Source of the DNA: Puniceicoccaceae bacterium
Lineage (GTDB): Bacteria; Verrucomicrobiota; Verrucomicrobiia; Opitutales; JAFGAQ01
Direction of reading: 5' to 3'
Length of the DNA stretch: 64,000 bases
Assembly (NCBI GenBank): GCA_040224245.1
Contig: JBEGIR010000073.1
Location: 1 to 64,000, forward strand
Position 1 is the stretch's first letter; every line of letters begins with the position of its first letter. A program made the translations under genes and the position numbers. Below the pieces are notes generated by a model. That model made no database searches. It had not been told where the DNA came from and saw only the letters and a program-made list of their open reading frames with translations. Shown here piece by piece: positions 35,825-45,427 of this stretch.

Positions 35825-36550
35825 TTAGCGAAACAGATTGCGCAATGCATCCATGAGATAGCTGAACATGTAAAAGCGGTCCACATGCTTGCGCGCCACT
35901 TGAATGGCCGGATCCGATACCTCGTGAATGCGTGTGACATCGGAGTGGCTGGCTTCATATTCGAGCAGCACTTCCATTCGCTTTCCTTCCGATGATTCGG
36001 CCTCCACCGCAATCAGTTGGTCCCACAGCACCCATACCTCCTCAATGTGCAGCGCATGTTCAGGGTCCTCCGGCTGGTGCCGCTCCGGAGGTGATCCCCA
36101 CGCGTCAACCAGTGCCTCCACAAATTCGAGCACGTTGAAGTGGTTTCCACTTCGCCGAATCACTGTCAGAGAATCGAGTTCAAGCTCGAGCAGGCGAAGA
36201 CGTTTTGGGAAATGACGACTGGCACCAGGATGCCACTCCGCACGCAGTCGCCGGACCTGTGCCAATGGACCCTCCGGATAGGGTGCCTTGTTCCAGATGG
36301 TCATGTCCCGAAGTTCCAGCATGGATCGACGCGGGTCCATCACCACTTTCCCAATGTCACATCGATATCCGGTTTTATACTCGATGTGCCGCTCCAGCAA
36401 TGGTTCGCGAAACAACATCACTCCACCCATGCACAAGGCAAAGCCAACTGCTGCGAGAACTCCCATCTGAACCAGGAAAATCAGCAGCCCGGACCATGAT
36501 TTGGCAGTCCGTTTGCAAGCGTGAGTCTCGGTTGGCGATGATCGTTTCAC
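35825..36550 (-). CDS. Single-pass membrane protein, AsmA-like N-terminal region
   Basis: 241 residues. One N-terminal membrane helix (about 20-48), then a periplasmic part. YKTGYRCDIGKVVMDPRRSM, LELRDMTIWNKAPYPEGPLA and LLELELDSLTVIRRSGNHFN resemble the start of AsmA/DUF748 lipid-transport proteins, though the long beta-groove is absent. Family match is tentative. Starts 9 nt after manA, so it is cotranscribed with it. Confidence 0.65.
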   Translation of the reverse strand: MKRSSPTETHACKRTAKSWSGLLIFLVQMGVLAAVGFALCMGGVMLFREPLLERHIEYKTGYRCDIGKVVMDPRRSMLELRDMTIWNKAPYPEGPLAQVRRLRAEWHPGASRHFPKRLRLLELELDSLTVIRRSGNHFNVLEFVEALVDAWGSPPERHQPEDPEHALHIEEVWVLWDQLIAVEAESSEGKRMEVLLEYEASHSDVTRIHEVSDPAIQVARKHVDRFYMFSYLMDALRNLFR

Positions 36551-36559
36551 TTCAGAGGT

Positions 36560-37510
36560 TCATGCCTGACGGGTGAATCGGTCCGTCACGAGCACGGTGG
36601 CCGATCCAAGCGCTTCCAGGGCAAATGCAAATGAATAAGGCAGTAACAGGTTGTCGCCCTTGCGCGCCACCGCTCCGGTCTCATGGTCTCTGACAGCACC
36701 CTCCACCACATGCAACAGTTTGACATCCTGCCCGGCGGGTAACTCCAACGCATCGTGCTCGGAAGTTAACACCCACTTGCGGATGCGAAATTCTGCGCAA
36801 GCAGCCAGTTCAGCATTTCCATGCGAATTCCGCAGCACTTCCGGTTCAAAATCTTCAAAATCAATGCTCTTCAGAGAAGCTTCGATGTGCATCTCACGAG
36901 GTTTTCCATCCAATCCCAGCCTTCCCCAGTCATACACACGATACGTCGTGTCCGAGTTCTGCTGTATTTCCAAAATCACATTGCCAGCATCAATCGCATG
37001 GATGCGACCACTCTCCACAAGAATGGAGTCTCCGGCCTTCACATCGCACCGGTGCACACAGTTCTCTAGTGTCTGATTTTGAAGAGCGTTTTCAAATTGC
37101 TCACGTGTCACACCTGCCTTTAGTCCGACCAACAACCCGGCACCGGGATCGGAGTGTGCGATGTACCAGTTCTCCGTCTTCGGTTCACCCCCAAGGGATG
37201 GCGCAATGGACGCAGGTGGATGCACTTGCAGGCTCAACCGCTCCTGGCAATCGAGCCACTTCACCAGAATCGGAAACGCACGGTCCGCTGGCCAGCCGGG
37301 TCCCATGATTCCTTCGGGATCAGAGGCAATGAGTTCGCGCAACGTCATGGTGCCCGATTCCACCCTCGATTGGGCTTGCTCACGGTCCACAATCTCCCAG
37401 CTCTCTCCGATCACACGGTTTGCCGGCAAATCACGTCCCAGAAAGTGTTCAAGGTTCCGTCCACCCCAAACCCGTTCCATGTATAACGGTTGAAATCGAA
37501 TCCAGTTCAT
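36560..37510 (-). CDS. manA: Mannose-6-phosphate isomerase, class I
   Basis: 316 residues from the ATG at 37510 (MNWIRFQPLYMERVWGG); the frame continues upstream into the transporter gene without family match. Interconverts mannose-6-P and fructose-6-P. Zinc-site and active-site motifs: LSLQVHPPASIAP, GGEPKTENWYIA, LVESGRIHAIDAG and the TYRVYDWGR segment. Short form typical of many non-enteric bacteria. It could channel mannose released by the GH26 enzyme or supply GDP-mannose. Confidence 0.9.
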   Translation of the reverse strand: MNWIRFQPLYMERVWGGRNLEHFLGRDLPANRVIGESWEIVDREQAQSRVESGTMTLRELIASDPEGIMGPGWPADRAFPILVKWLDCQERLSLQVHPPASIAPSLGGEPKTENWYIAHSDPGAGLLVGLKAGVTREQFENALQNQTLENCVHRCDVKAGDSILVESGRIHAIDAGNVILEIQQNSDTTYRVYDWGRLGLDGKPREMHIEASLKSIDFEDFEPEVLRNSHGNAELAACAEFRIRKWVLTSEHDALELPAGQDVKLLHVVEGAVRDHETGAVARKGDNLLLPYSFAFALEALGSATVLVTDRFTRQA

Positions 37511-37599
37511 AGCGCGCCTATTCAAGGCAGCTTGGACAGGATTCACAATTCCTTTATTTTTGGATGAGCACACAGGACTCTGGTCCCATGCGCCCTCTT

Positions 37600-39150
37600 T
37601 CACTGCTCGCTTTCGGCCAGCTTGCGAACCCACTTGCCGTATGCAAAAATCATGAATGCAGAGACCACGCCTACCGACGCAAAAATGTACCAGGTCAGAC
37701 CAATGTTGTGTGCGTCAAACATGGCTCGGGTGAGCGCCTCAGGAGTCTCTCCGGTAAACTCAACCAACTTGTGAAATGCCTCACCTACGGGAAGATTGGC
37801 CTCGCTCACCTGTTCAGGTTCCATGCCCTTGATAACCAGCCACTCACGTGAGATCACATCCTTCGAGGAAAACATGTGGTAGAGTTTGGGTCCGACAAAA
37901 CCTTCAATCGTCCATCCCAGCAAAATTGGCGCCTGTGAAAACCCGATCCACATTGCCTTCTTATCCGACGGGGCAATGTTTCCCAGAAACTCACTGTATT
38001 TGGGGCTTGCGAGCATTTCACCCACACTGAATATGGCCATCCCCGCCACACAAAACCAAGCCACATTGTAGAGTCCAAATGCGACAAGTGCCGCCACAAC
38101 CAAGAGGGTTCCAACAAACAAACTCGTGGTAGCCCGCATTTTGGCACTTAGCGCAGCAAACAAAAAGCAGGTCAGCATGATGAGGAATGCGTTGATGTTG
38201 ACGATGCCTTCGGGTTCAATCCAGCGTCCACTTTCGTTCATCCCCATCACAAAGTGGAAAAATCGGTTCTGGGTGCCTTCGGGTCCAAACAGCGCGGTCA
38301 CAATCACGCTTGTGTCCACCCAGTCGTCGATGTACTTCGGCAAAACATCCCACATCATCGGAAACATGAACCACCAAACCGAGAAGATCACGAGATACAC
38401 CCAGAGGTGAGCTTTGCGAAGCTCCCGTAACGACTCCCGGACCAAACTGACTTCTTTGATTTCACCCGCCTTGATTTGGCGGCGCCGCTCGAGCCGCTCC
38501 TGCTTCCCGGGTTCGCGATAAGTGAGCAGCAACAGGAAGTTCAGACAGATGAAGGCAGCATTCGTGTAGAATACATAGCTCCAGGACATGTGGCGCATCT
38601 GTAAGGCAATGAGCGGCCCGATCCATCCTCCAATGTTCACCGTCTGATAAAAAACACCCCAGGCCATGGAACTGTTCTCCCGGGTACTCGATTTGATCAA
38701 GGTTCCCTGAATTCCCGGCTTGAAAATCGCTGTGCCGAAGGCAAGGAACATCGCTCCTGCAAAAAAACCGGCATAGCTTCCAAACCACGCCATGATGAGA
38801 TAACCCACGCACTTGAGCACGGTTGAAGCAAAAATCGTCTCCTTGTAACCATAACGATCTGAAAGTCCTCCCGTGAAGATGGGCACGACAGACTGGACCA
38901 GGTTCCAGGTTCCCAGCAGCAGTCCAAAGGTTGCCATGGTCACACCGAGTCCTCCTTCAGATTCCGCACGTGTCGCATAGATAGTGGCCACAGCCCGCAC
39001 ACCATAGTAGGCCAGTCGTTCCACCATTTCCATCGCTCCAACAATCCAGAACACGTAGCTCAAACTGGCAAGCGATGCCACAAGACCGAGTTGCTTGAAA
39101 TCTTTCAAACTCGAATTCGGATCCGGAGAAGGTGGGGGTTGTTGGCTCAT
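37600..39150 (-). CDS. POT/PTR2-family proton-dependent transporter
   Basis: 516 residues, about 12-14 membrane segments. N-terminal EMVERLAYYGVRAV carries the ExxER-type motif of peptide transporters, and GGLSDRYGYKETIF is the loop 2-3 motif of the POT/MFS fold. FGTAIFKPGIQGTLIKSSTR and FYQTVNIGGWIGP match the PTR2 family (usually FYxxINxG). Likely imports di- or tripeptides with protons, but substrate is unproven. 89 nt upstream of manA. Confidence 0.85.
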   Translation of the reverse strand: MSQQPPPSPDPNSSLKDFKQLGLVASLASLSYVFWIVGAMEMVERLAYYGVRAVATIYATRAESEGGLGVTMATFGLLLGTWNLVQSVVPIFTGGLSDRYGYKETIFASTVLKCVGYLIMAWFGSYAGFFAGAMFLAFGTAIFKPGIQGTLIKSSTRENSSMAWGVFYQTVNIGGWIGPLIALQMRHMSWSYVFYTNAAFICLNFLLLLTYREPGKQERLERRRQIKAGEIKEVSLVRESLRELRKAHLWVYLVIFSVWWFMFPMMWDVLPKYIDDWVDTSVIVTALFGPEGTQNRFFHFVMGMNESGRWIEPEGIVNINAFLIMLTCFLFAALSAKMRATTSLFVGTLLVVAALVAFGLYNVAWFCVAGMAIFSVGEMLASPKYSEFLGNIAPSDKKAMWIGFSQAPILLGWTIEGFVGPKLYHMFSSKDVISREWLVIKGMEPEQVSEANLPVGEAFHKLVEFTGETPEALTRAMFDAHNIGLTWYIFASVGVVSAFMIFAYGKWVRKLAESEQ

Positions 39151-39361
39151 CGTCTTATCATCACATGGTTTTGCATGATTGTTTCTTCAAACAATCGAAC
39201 ATTCAAAGAACAGAAACTATCGAATTTTTATAATCCAATAAGTCCACACAATTTCAGGTCTGATCCACAAATTCTTCCACTCCAATCTTCACTCCTTACT
39301 TTTCCCCGATGGGTGAATGAGTCGGTTGCATTTGTCGATTCTCCCAATACGATTCAGATGT

Positions 39362-39946
39362 ATGACACTGCAGCGTCAAGCGCTTCACATCCTGCTTCTC
39401 ACCGTCAGCTTTTCCTCGGTCACGATATCGTCTCCCGTTACAGCTTCCGAGGGGATTCACGCAAACGAGTTGGTGCAACAGGGCAATTTCTACACCAGCC
39501 ATCCCACCACCGCTCAACTCATCCGGACCAATGCTCAGCACCACGCCGTTCGATCTGAATGGCTGCTGCGCGTGAGCATGAAAACCATGGTACCCCGCGA
39601 TACTGGTGTACGTACCCAGCATCTGTTCTTCTCCCAATCCCATGTCTCAGACTACATTGAGGCCATCGATCATTTTGTTCGCCTGAGCCGTGACTCATCC
39701 CACAAGGAGCGACTTGAAATCGCACGCATTCCGTCATGGGAAAGCTATCACGTGCGGCGCGATCTGGTCTTTGAATTCATCCCACCGGGCGAACCCGGAA
39801 CGGACTCAGATACTCCAACTTCTCCACTCCTGCAAATCTACCTGGCCTATGACCACGAGCACCTCGGTGGTTCCTTTTATTTCACTCCAGCCAACGCCGA
39901 TGCCCTGCTCGAACTTCTGTTCGATTTCATCCATGTGACCGACTGA
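39362..39946 (+). CDS. Secreted protein of unknown function
   Basis: 194 residues from the ATG at 39362, giving a signal peptide (MTLQRQALHILLLTVSFSSV, cut near PVTAS). The mature part is mixed alpha/beta (SHVSDYIEAIDHFVRLSRDS, LLQIYLAYDHEHLGGSFYFT) with no motif recognised and no cysteines. No close neighbour in the same direction. The start is chosen on the signal peptide; codons upstream to 39317 are also open. Confidence 0.6.
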   Translation: MTLQRQALHILLLTVSFSSVTISSPVTASEGIHANELVQQGNFYTSHPTTAQLIRTNAQHHAVRSEWLLRVSMKTMVPRDTGVRTQHLFFSQSHVSDYIEAIDHFVRLSRDSSHKERLEIARIPSWESYHVRRDLVFEFIPPGEPGTDSDTPTSPLLQIYLAYDHEHLGGSFYFTPANADALLELLFDFIHVTD

Positions 39947-40144
39947 GCGCAGCTCTTCCACCCACAAATTGAGTTCGACCCTCCATCAGCAAATAGGGTT
40001 TTTTCTGATTTTCAGTGTGTTTTTGTTCATGGTTTTGATTTGATTTTGCATCACCCTATTGTCAGGATTTGGTGCTTCAACAGGCCGGGAACGCCCTTGA
40101 TCCCGCTTCGCGGCATGTGACCGAACCCATTTTTGAGACAGGCC

Positions 40145-41110
40145 ATGAATCGCATTGATCGACTGACAGGAACCCTTCTGCTGCTTCAATCCCACTCCTA
40201 CCTGTCACTGGGCACGATTGCGACTCACTGGGAAGTGAGTGAACGCACGGTCTACCGCGATCTGGCAGCACTTTGCGAAGCGGGCGTTCCCGTGACATTC
40301 GAGCCGGAGCTAGGTTACCGACTACTCAGTGGATACGAGGTTCCCCCAGTCATGTTCTCCGAAGATGAGGCACTCTCCCTTTTTCTGAGTGGCGCGATTT
40401 CAGAGCAGGTTGCCGATGCCTCATTGCGAGCAAACCTGCGCGCAGCACTGGGAAAGATACGCTCGGTCCTGCCGGACGAACGCAAATCTCTGCTCGACGG
40501 ATTTAAGGAATCCTTGGGCATCTGGTTTCACGCACAAACCCCGGCAAACGAGATGGATTGCCTGCTCCCCTTGCACCACGCTGCCCTGCGCCGACGCTGT
40601 GCAGCACTTCACTACGACACGGCTGACCGCGGGGTGGTGACACACCGTGAGGTCGAACCCCTTACTGTGCTGTTCTACGCCGGGCGATGGCATCTCATCG
40701 CCTACTGTCGTCTGCGCAAGGACTATCGCGATTTCCGCATGGACCGCATTCGCAAGTGGCAAGTGCTTGAAGAAGCCTTTCAACCCCATCCCGATTTTTC
40801 AGTGGATGCGTTTGCTTCCCAATGGAATTGCAGTCAATCCCTGCACGATGTGGTCATTCGGGTAGCAGCTCAAGAGGCGGATCGCTTCCGGCGAAGTCTT
40901 CGCAGCAATGAATTCCAATGCGAAACCATTGACGATAACTCGGTTCGCTTCCGCTTTCGGAGCGGAGAACTGCAACACCTCACTCCATGGCTCCTGAGCT
41001 TTGGGTCGTCCCTGACAGTGGAACAGCCCGCATCGCTGGTTCAGATCCTCCGGGATATCGCTATGCAAATCCTCGAACAGCACTCGACAGCGGTTTCCAA
41101 CACGCATTGA
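40145..41110 (+). CDS. WYL-domain transcriptional regulator (YafY-like)
   Basis: 321 residues from the ATG at 40145. N-terminal winged helix-turn-helix about 1-60 (IATHWEVSERTVYRDLAALC, EAGVPVTFEPELGYRLLSGY). The WYL domain about 135-215 has the relaxed WHLIAYCRLRKDYRDFRMDR motif, then a C-terminal WCX domain. A ligand-responsive repressor or activator. A VOC protein gene lies 394 nt downstream. Confidence 0.88.
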   Translation: MNRIDRLTGTLLLLQSHSYLSLGTIATHWEVSERTVYRDLAALCEAGVPVTFEPELGYRLLSGYEVPPVMFSEDEALSLFLSGAISEQVADASLRANLRAALGKIRSVLPDERKSLLDGFKESLGIWFHAQTPANEMDCLLPLHHAALRRRCAALHYDTADRGVVTHREVEPLTVLFYAGRWHLIAYCRLRKDYRDFRMDRIRKWQVLEEAFQPHPDFSVDAFASQWNCSQSLHDVVIRVAAQEADRFRRSLRSNEFQCETIDDNSVRFRFRSGELQHLTPWLLSFGSSLTVEQPASLVQILRDIAMQILEQHSTAVSNTH

Positions 41111-41504
41111 AGTCAGCCTTTTTTGGAATTCGGATGCCTTTCTGAAAAATTCTCCGACGGGCTGACATAGGGTTGTCAGTGCGAAATGATAGCATGTGAT
41201 CACTTTTGCAAATCATGCGAACTCCATCCATCCCAATGTCTACCACCTCCACTGCTGATTCCGAGCACACCCATTTCCCAAAACCTGCTCAACACTTCGA
41301 TCTGAAGGACCATACTGATCTGGACCACATCCTCATCCACTTTTCCCCGCATGTATCCCCCAAACCTACCTCCATCCAATACTTTCACGACACCATGCAT
41401 CCGTGCGAGCCACCTGTATTCGATTTCACAGAGGGAAACCGAAGCCGCTGCCTTTGGTAGCTTCGCCTCCCATTCTCACATCAACATCAATCCAGAAAAA
41501 CATC
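41111..41504. other. Intergenic, no supported gene
   Basis: About 394 bases. An 84-codon ORF at 41206-41460 (rich in His, Pro and Thr) has no ribosome-binding site or family resemblance. Probably the leader of the VOC gene. Confidence 0.5.
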
Positions 41505-41879
41505 ATGAAGCTCAACGCAATCAACTGGTTCGAAATCTACGTCAGCGACTTTGACCGCGCGCGCGCGTTCTACGAAAAAGTCCTCAACTGCGAACTCCAG
41601 GTCATGCAGGGAAACGGTCCCAAGATGGGAATGTTTCCCTGTGACATGGAAAAGGGAGTGGGTGGATGCATCAGCGCCATGGAGCAGTGCGCCTCACCAG
41701 GTCCCGGTGGCACACTGGTCTATCTCAATGTCGACGGCGAACTCGATGCTGTGATCAGCCGCGTCGGTCAGGCCGGAGGCAGCATCGTACTCGAACGCAT
41801 GGCCATCCCACCACACGGCTTTATCGCCATCATCGAAGACAGCGAAGGCAACCGGGTCGGACTGCACAGCATGAGCTGA
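41505..41879 (+). CDS. VOC family (glyoxalase/bleomycin-resistance fold) protein
   Basis: 124 residues from the ATG at 41505. NWFEIYVSDFDRARAFYEKV is the usual first beta-alpha-beta; GGTLVYLNVDGELDAVISRV and GGSIVLERMAIPPHGFIAII the second half, ending DSEGNRVGLHSM. A metal-dependent lyase, dioxygenase or binding protein; the substrate cannot be told. The WYL regulator upstream may control it. Confidence 0.87.
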   Translation: MKLNAINWFEIYVSDFDRARAFYEKVLNCELQVMQGNGPKMGMFPCDMEKGVGGCISAMEQCASPGPGGTLVYLNVDGELDAVISRVGQAGGSIVLERMAIPPHGFIAIIEDSEGNRVGLHSMS

Positions 41880-41992
41880 GTCATCCCGACCCGAGTCTGT
41901 CCGTAGATGCGAATCGCGGGGAACAGACCCTCATCCACAACAGAATCCAAGTGTCGCTGCGCAACGGTTTCTCAAGTCCGACGCAGCGGCAC

Positions 41993-43942
41993 TCACTCCA
42001 GACCAAACTCTTTCTTGAGCTTCTGCAGGGCCTCCATGCGCTGAGCTTCGAGTTCGGGAACAGACAGCTCCTCGAGCCACGGAACAAACTCGCCGCGCAT
42101 TGCTTCCGTTGTGTAGGCAATCATCACGCCCACTTCGTCAACCCCCGGTGCGCAATCATGCGCCACTTCCCAGAAATCGTTCCGATCATCCCGCCAAGTT
42201 TCCATGGCACGACGGGTGATGCGAAAAAGCGCACGCCAGGATGCTTTGAGATCCTGAGCGGAAACATCATCCCGTTTCAAGAACTGCTGAAGTGGGTCAA
42301 AGGCGTCGAATGCATCCATGGCATTGATCGAACGCAGGGCTATCGCATTGGGTTGCGGCTCCATGATCAGCTCTCCAAGCAGCTCAATCGAGTTGGGCTG
42401 GTCAATCGCACCAATCATGCGAAGCAATCGATCCTTTTCTGCACCTGTTGCCACCGACCAATCCGCAATCAGTCGTTCACTCACGATCGGAGTCGGAAAG
42501 CGACGTCCGATGTCCACAACGGCACGTTCAATATCGTTTTGCGCATCTGTTGCTGTCTGGCGTTGCCGCATGAGTTCATCCACCATCTCAAGATTTCCGA
42601 TGGTTCCGATTGCCCGATAGATCGAGCGCTGCAGGGATCGCGGATACGAGTCTGCCTTGGCAAGCAATGTCGCCAGCTCATCTCTCATGCCTCTGCCGAT
42701 GATCAGGCTTAGCACGCCCTCCCGGGTTGCATCGTCTCCATCAGCAAACTCTTGCATTAGCCAGGAAGCCACCTGCGCATCTGGGATCATTGCCAACGCT
42801 GCAGAAGCAGGTGCAGACAAGGTGCCCTTGCTCAGCGAGATTGGCAGCAATTGCTGCGCATCCTGCAAATGGCCCATTGCTGCAAAAACTCGGAAGCATG
42901 CTTCATTGACCGACCGGGACCCGTTCTCTGGATCAAATTGTTCCCGCGCCAGTTCGAGTGCAACCTCATCCCCGACATCAAGCATTCCTTCCATCACAAA
43001 CACCTGAGCCTGCTCATGCCACGAACCCAACTGCGCTTTTAATGTCGACTTCAGCTTTTCCGACCGTTCGAGCAACGGAATTCCCACTGCTGCACGTTTG
43101 CGCTCCAATTCAGAATCACTCTGCATCCACTTCAGGAATTGCCGAAAATCATCGGGATGGGCACGTTGTTGAATGCGGTAGGCCGCCTGGCGAACCGCTT
43201 CATCGGGGGCGTGCTCGATCAGGGCGGCAGTCAAGCGGTCAAATGACTTTGCCCCGATCCATGTGGATGCCTGCTCATGGGTCAGCCAACACAAGGCACC
43301 TTCGGCATAGGCATTGGCGAGCAGGGCAGGTTGTTTTAGCCAGTCCCGATGCTCTGCAAAAAACTGGCCCGTGGATTCTCCACCAATGTTCCCAAGTGTC
43401 CGAAGTGCAAGTGCAACCGTCTCGGGGTTCTGATCCGACTTCACCATGTTCAGGATGGCAGGGACTGCCGCCTCACTGCGGCGTTCCGCAAGAGTCGCCA
43501 GAATGCCCATTCGATAGCGCCCTGACACGCTCGGAAGCACGTCGATCAATGCCGCATCGATAGCCTCGTTCTCAAACCCGGAAATGAGGTCCCTCACCAC
43601 ATGTGCGAAGCGATTGTCCGCGAGCAGTGGCAGCAGGGCTTCGGCGTTTTCGGCACGAAGGCATTGTTTGAGCAACTCGGCCGCAAGGAGTCGACCATCA
43701 GTGCTAGCTTCGGGATCGCTCAGCACTTGCAGAAGTCCCTGCTCCCAGTCTGCCAGGCCTTCATTGCTCCGCATTGATTGTAGAATCGAAAGTTTCAGGT
43801 CTCCGGTTTCAGACTTGTAGTCGAGTTCCTGAAGTTGATCAAACAGAGTCGCTTCGGTTGCAGTCAGCGAAGCGGCAGTTGATGCAACGAGTGCTGCGAA
43901 AACGCAGAATCGGGATAAACGAAATGTTGAGGTAGCTTGCAT
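41993..43942 (-). CDS. Secreted HEAT-repeat protein
   Basis: 649 residues with a signal peptide (MQATSTFRLSRFCVFAALVA, cut near ASLTATEA). The mature protein is about 15 helical HEAT-like repeats, e.g. ALIDVLPSVSGRYRMGILAT, AVPAILNMVKSDQNPETVAL, ALRTLGNIGGESTGQFFAEH. No catalytic domain seen. Starts 2 nt after the Gfo/Idh/MocA gene stop, so it is the second gene of that operon. It may scaffold or bind the periplasmic oxidoreductase. Confidence 0.8.
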   Translation of the reverse strand: MQATSTFRLSRFCVFAALVASTAASLTATEATLFDQLQELDYKSETGDLKLSILQSMRSNEGLADWEQGLLQVLSDPEASTDGRLLAAELLKQCLRAENAEALLPLLADNRFAHVVRDLISGFENEAIDAALIDVLPSVSGRYRMGILATLAERRSEAAVPAILNMVKSDQNPETVALALRTLGNIGGESTGQFFAEHRDWLKQPALLANAYAEGALCWLTHEQASTWIGAKSFDRLTAALIEHAPDEAVRQAAYRIQQRAHPDDFRQFLKWMQSDSELERKRAAVGIPLLERSEKLKSTLKAQLGSWHEQAQVFVMEGMLDVGDEVALELAREQFDPENGSRSVNEACFRVFAAMGHLQDAQQLLPISLSKGTLSAPASAALAMIPDAQVASWLMQEFADGDDATREGVLSLIIGRGMRDELATLLAKADSYPRSLQRSIYRAIGTIGNLEMVDELMRQRQTATDAQNDIERAVVDIGRRFPTPIVSERLIADWSVATGAEKDRLLRMIGAIDQPNSIELLGELIMEPQPNAIALRSINAMDAFDAFDPLQQFLKRDDVSAQDLKASWRALFRITRRAMETWRDDRNDFWEVAHDCAPGVDEVGVMIAYTTEAMRGEFVPWLEELSVPELEAQRMEALQKLKKEFGLE

Positions 43943-43944
43943 GA

Positions 43945-45285
43945 TCAGATAAGGCTCCAGGGTTCACGTTGCACCCGGCCTACCATTTGGTTGGCAACCG
44001 GATCGTTGATGATTTCCTCGCGCACCGGATCCCACTGGATCTTCCGCCCAAGGCGCATGGCAATGAGTCCGAGAGAACCCACTGTCAGTGCTCGAAGCGC
44101 CGGTTCGGGCGGGGCAATGGTCTGCCGTCTGGTGCGTACCCCATGCAAAAAGTCCTCTTGATGCGAAACCCCGCGCAGAACGCGGAACTCTCCAGGTTCG
44201 ATCACGTCATCCCAGAGATGTCCCGGATTTGAAGAGCGTGCCGAGCGGCTGACATGAATCCATTTGCCGTCTTCGCCAAACCAGCGCGTCCCCCGGCCCA
44301 GTTCCAACTGACTCTCATTGGCAACCGTCATCGTCGCCCCGTTTTCAAACACACAGTCCACCTTATACGTGATCGGAGCATCCCAGAGTCCCTGAGTCGG
44401 GAAGGTGCCCTCTCCGGTAACTTCAACGGGTCCGGTGTGATCCATGTCCATCGCCCAGAGTGCGATGTCGCAGTGGTGTCCAATCCAGTCATTCAGCTGA
44501 CCACCTCCCCAGTCGAGCACCCAGCGCCAATCCCAGTGCGCCGTACCCCGGTAGGGTTGCCACGGTGCGGGTCCCAGCCACAGATCCCAGTCGAGTCCGG
44601 CAGGTACTGGGGCAACGGGTGCGGGTTCTCCCGCACTGCCATCGGGCAGTCCAATTTCCACATGGCTCACTTTGCCAATGCGTCCGTTGCGAACCAATTC
44701 GACAGCATGCTGAAATTCGGGTGTGGAGCGCTGCCAGCTGCCCGTCTGCCAGATGCGGCCGTGCTGCTTCACGGCATTTACAACCGCCCGCGCCTCACGA
44801 ATGTTGTGGGCAATGGGTTTTTCCCCATAGATGTCAAAACCACAGCGCGCTGCATGCACCCCCACCCAGCCATGCCAGTGATCCGGAGTGGCCAGTGAAA
44901 TCGCATCAATGTCCCGGCGCTGCAGCAAATCCCTGAGGTCGCCATATGTCGCACAGTCGTGGTTGCCATAGTGCTGATCCACTCGACGTTTTGCACGGGA
45001 GAGGTTGTGCTGATCCACATCGCAAACGGCCACCCACTGCACATCATCTCGCAGAAAACTTGCCATGTTGCTCATGCCCATCGCACCGAGTCCGATTCCC
45101 GCCATTGCAATGCGGTTACTCGGAGCATTTGCACCAAAAACGCTGGAAGGAACGATCGTGGGAAACCCGATCGCCGCAGCGGAAGTGGCTGCCAGTTTGA
45201 GAAACTCCCGTCGGCTGTGCTGATGAAGTGTCGGTGGCGACAGGTGATTAGTAGCACCCGTGCCCGGGTTGGCTTGGTCCGTCAT
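43945..45285 (-). CDS. Tat-exported Gfo/Idh/MocA family oxidoreductase
   Basis: 446 residues from the ATG at 45285; earlier in-frame codons to 45324 are unlikely. Twin-arginine signal SRREFLKLAATSAAAIGFPT (about 24-43), NAD-binding MAGIGLGAMG (61-70), SLATPDHWHGWVG and the EKP motif in YGEKPIAHN. C-terminal beta-sheet domain includes WDWRWVLDWGGGQLNDWIGH. A periplasmic NAD(P)- or bound-cofactor sugar dehydrogenase or glycosidase-like enzyme. First gene of a pair with the HEAT protein. Confidence 0.9.
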   Translation of the reverse strand: MTDQANPGTGATNHLSPPTLHQHSRREFLKLAATSAAAIGFPTIVPSSVFGANAPSNRIAMAGIGLGAMGMSNMASFLRDDVQWVAVCDVDQHNLSRAKRRVDQHYGNHDCATYGDLRDLLQRRDIDAISLATPDHWHGWVGVHAARCGFDIYGEKPIAHNIREARAVVNAVKQHGRIWQTGSWQRSTPEFQHAVELVRNGRIGKVSHVEIGLPDGSAGEPAPVAPVPAGLDWDLWLGPAPWQPYRGTAHWDWRWVLDWGGGQLNDWIGHHCDIALWAMDMDHTGPVEVTGEGTFPTQGLWDAPITYKVDCVFENGATMTVANESQLELGRGTRWFGEDGKWIHVSRSARSSNPGHLWDDVIEPGEFRVLRGVSHQEDFLHGVRTRRQTIAPPEPALRALTVGSLGLIAMRLGRKIQWDPVREEIINDPVANQMVGRVQREPWSLI

Positions 45286-45427
45286 AGGGTAATCCTTTCT
45301 ATAATCCGGGGTAATCGAAAGCAAATGTGATTCAACCTATGCTACAGTCACCCTCCAAATATGCAATGGTGGAGGCTGTGCCAGTTTCGTCAAAGGTTTG
45401 GCCCGAGTCGAATCCGCTCAAACTTAT

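Noticed and set aside
41206-41460. 84-codon ORF between WYL and VOC genes
   Set aside because: Odd composition, no ribosome-binding site, no recognised motif.
42958-43563. 201-codon plus-strand ORF
   Set aside because: Antisense to the HEAT-repeat gene, whose signal peptide and repeats are clear.
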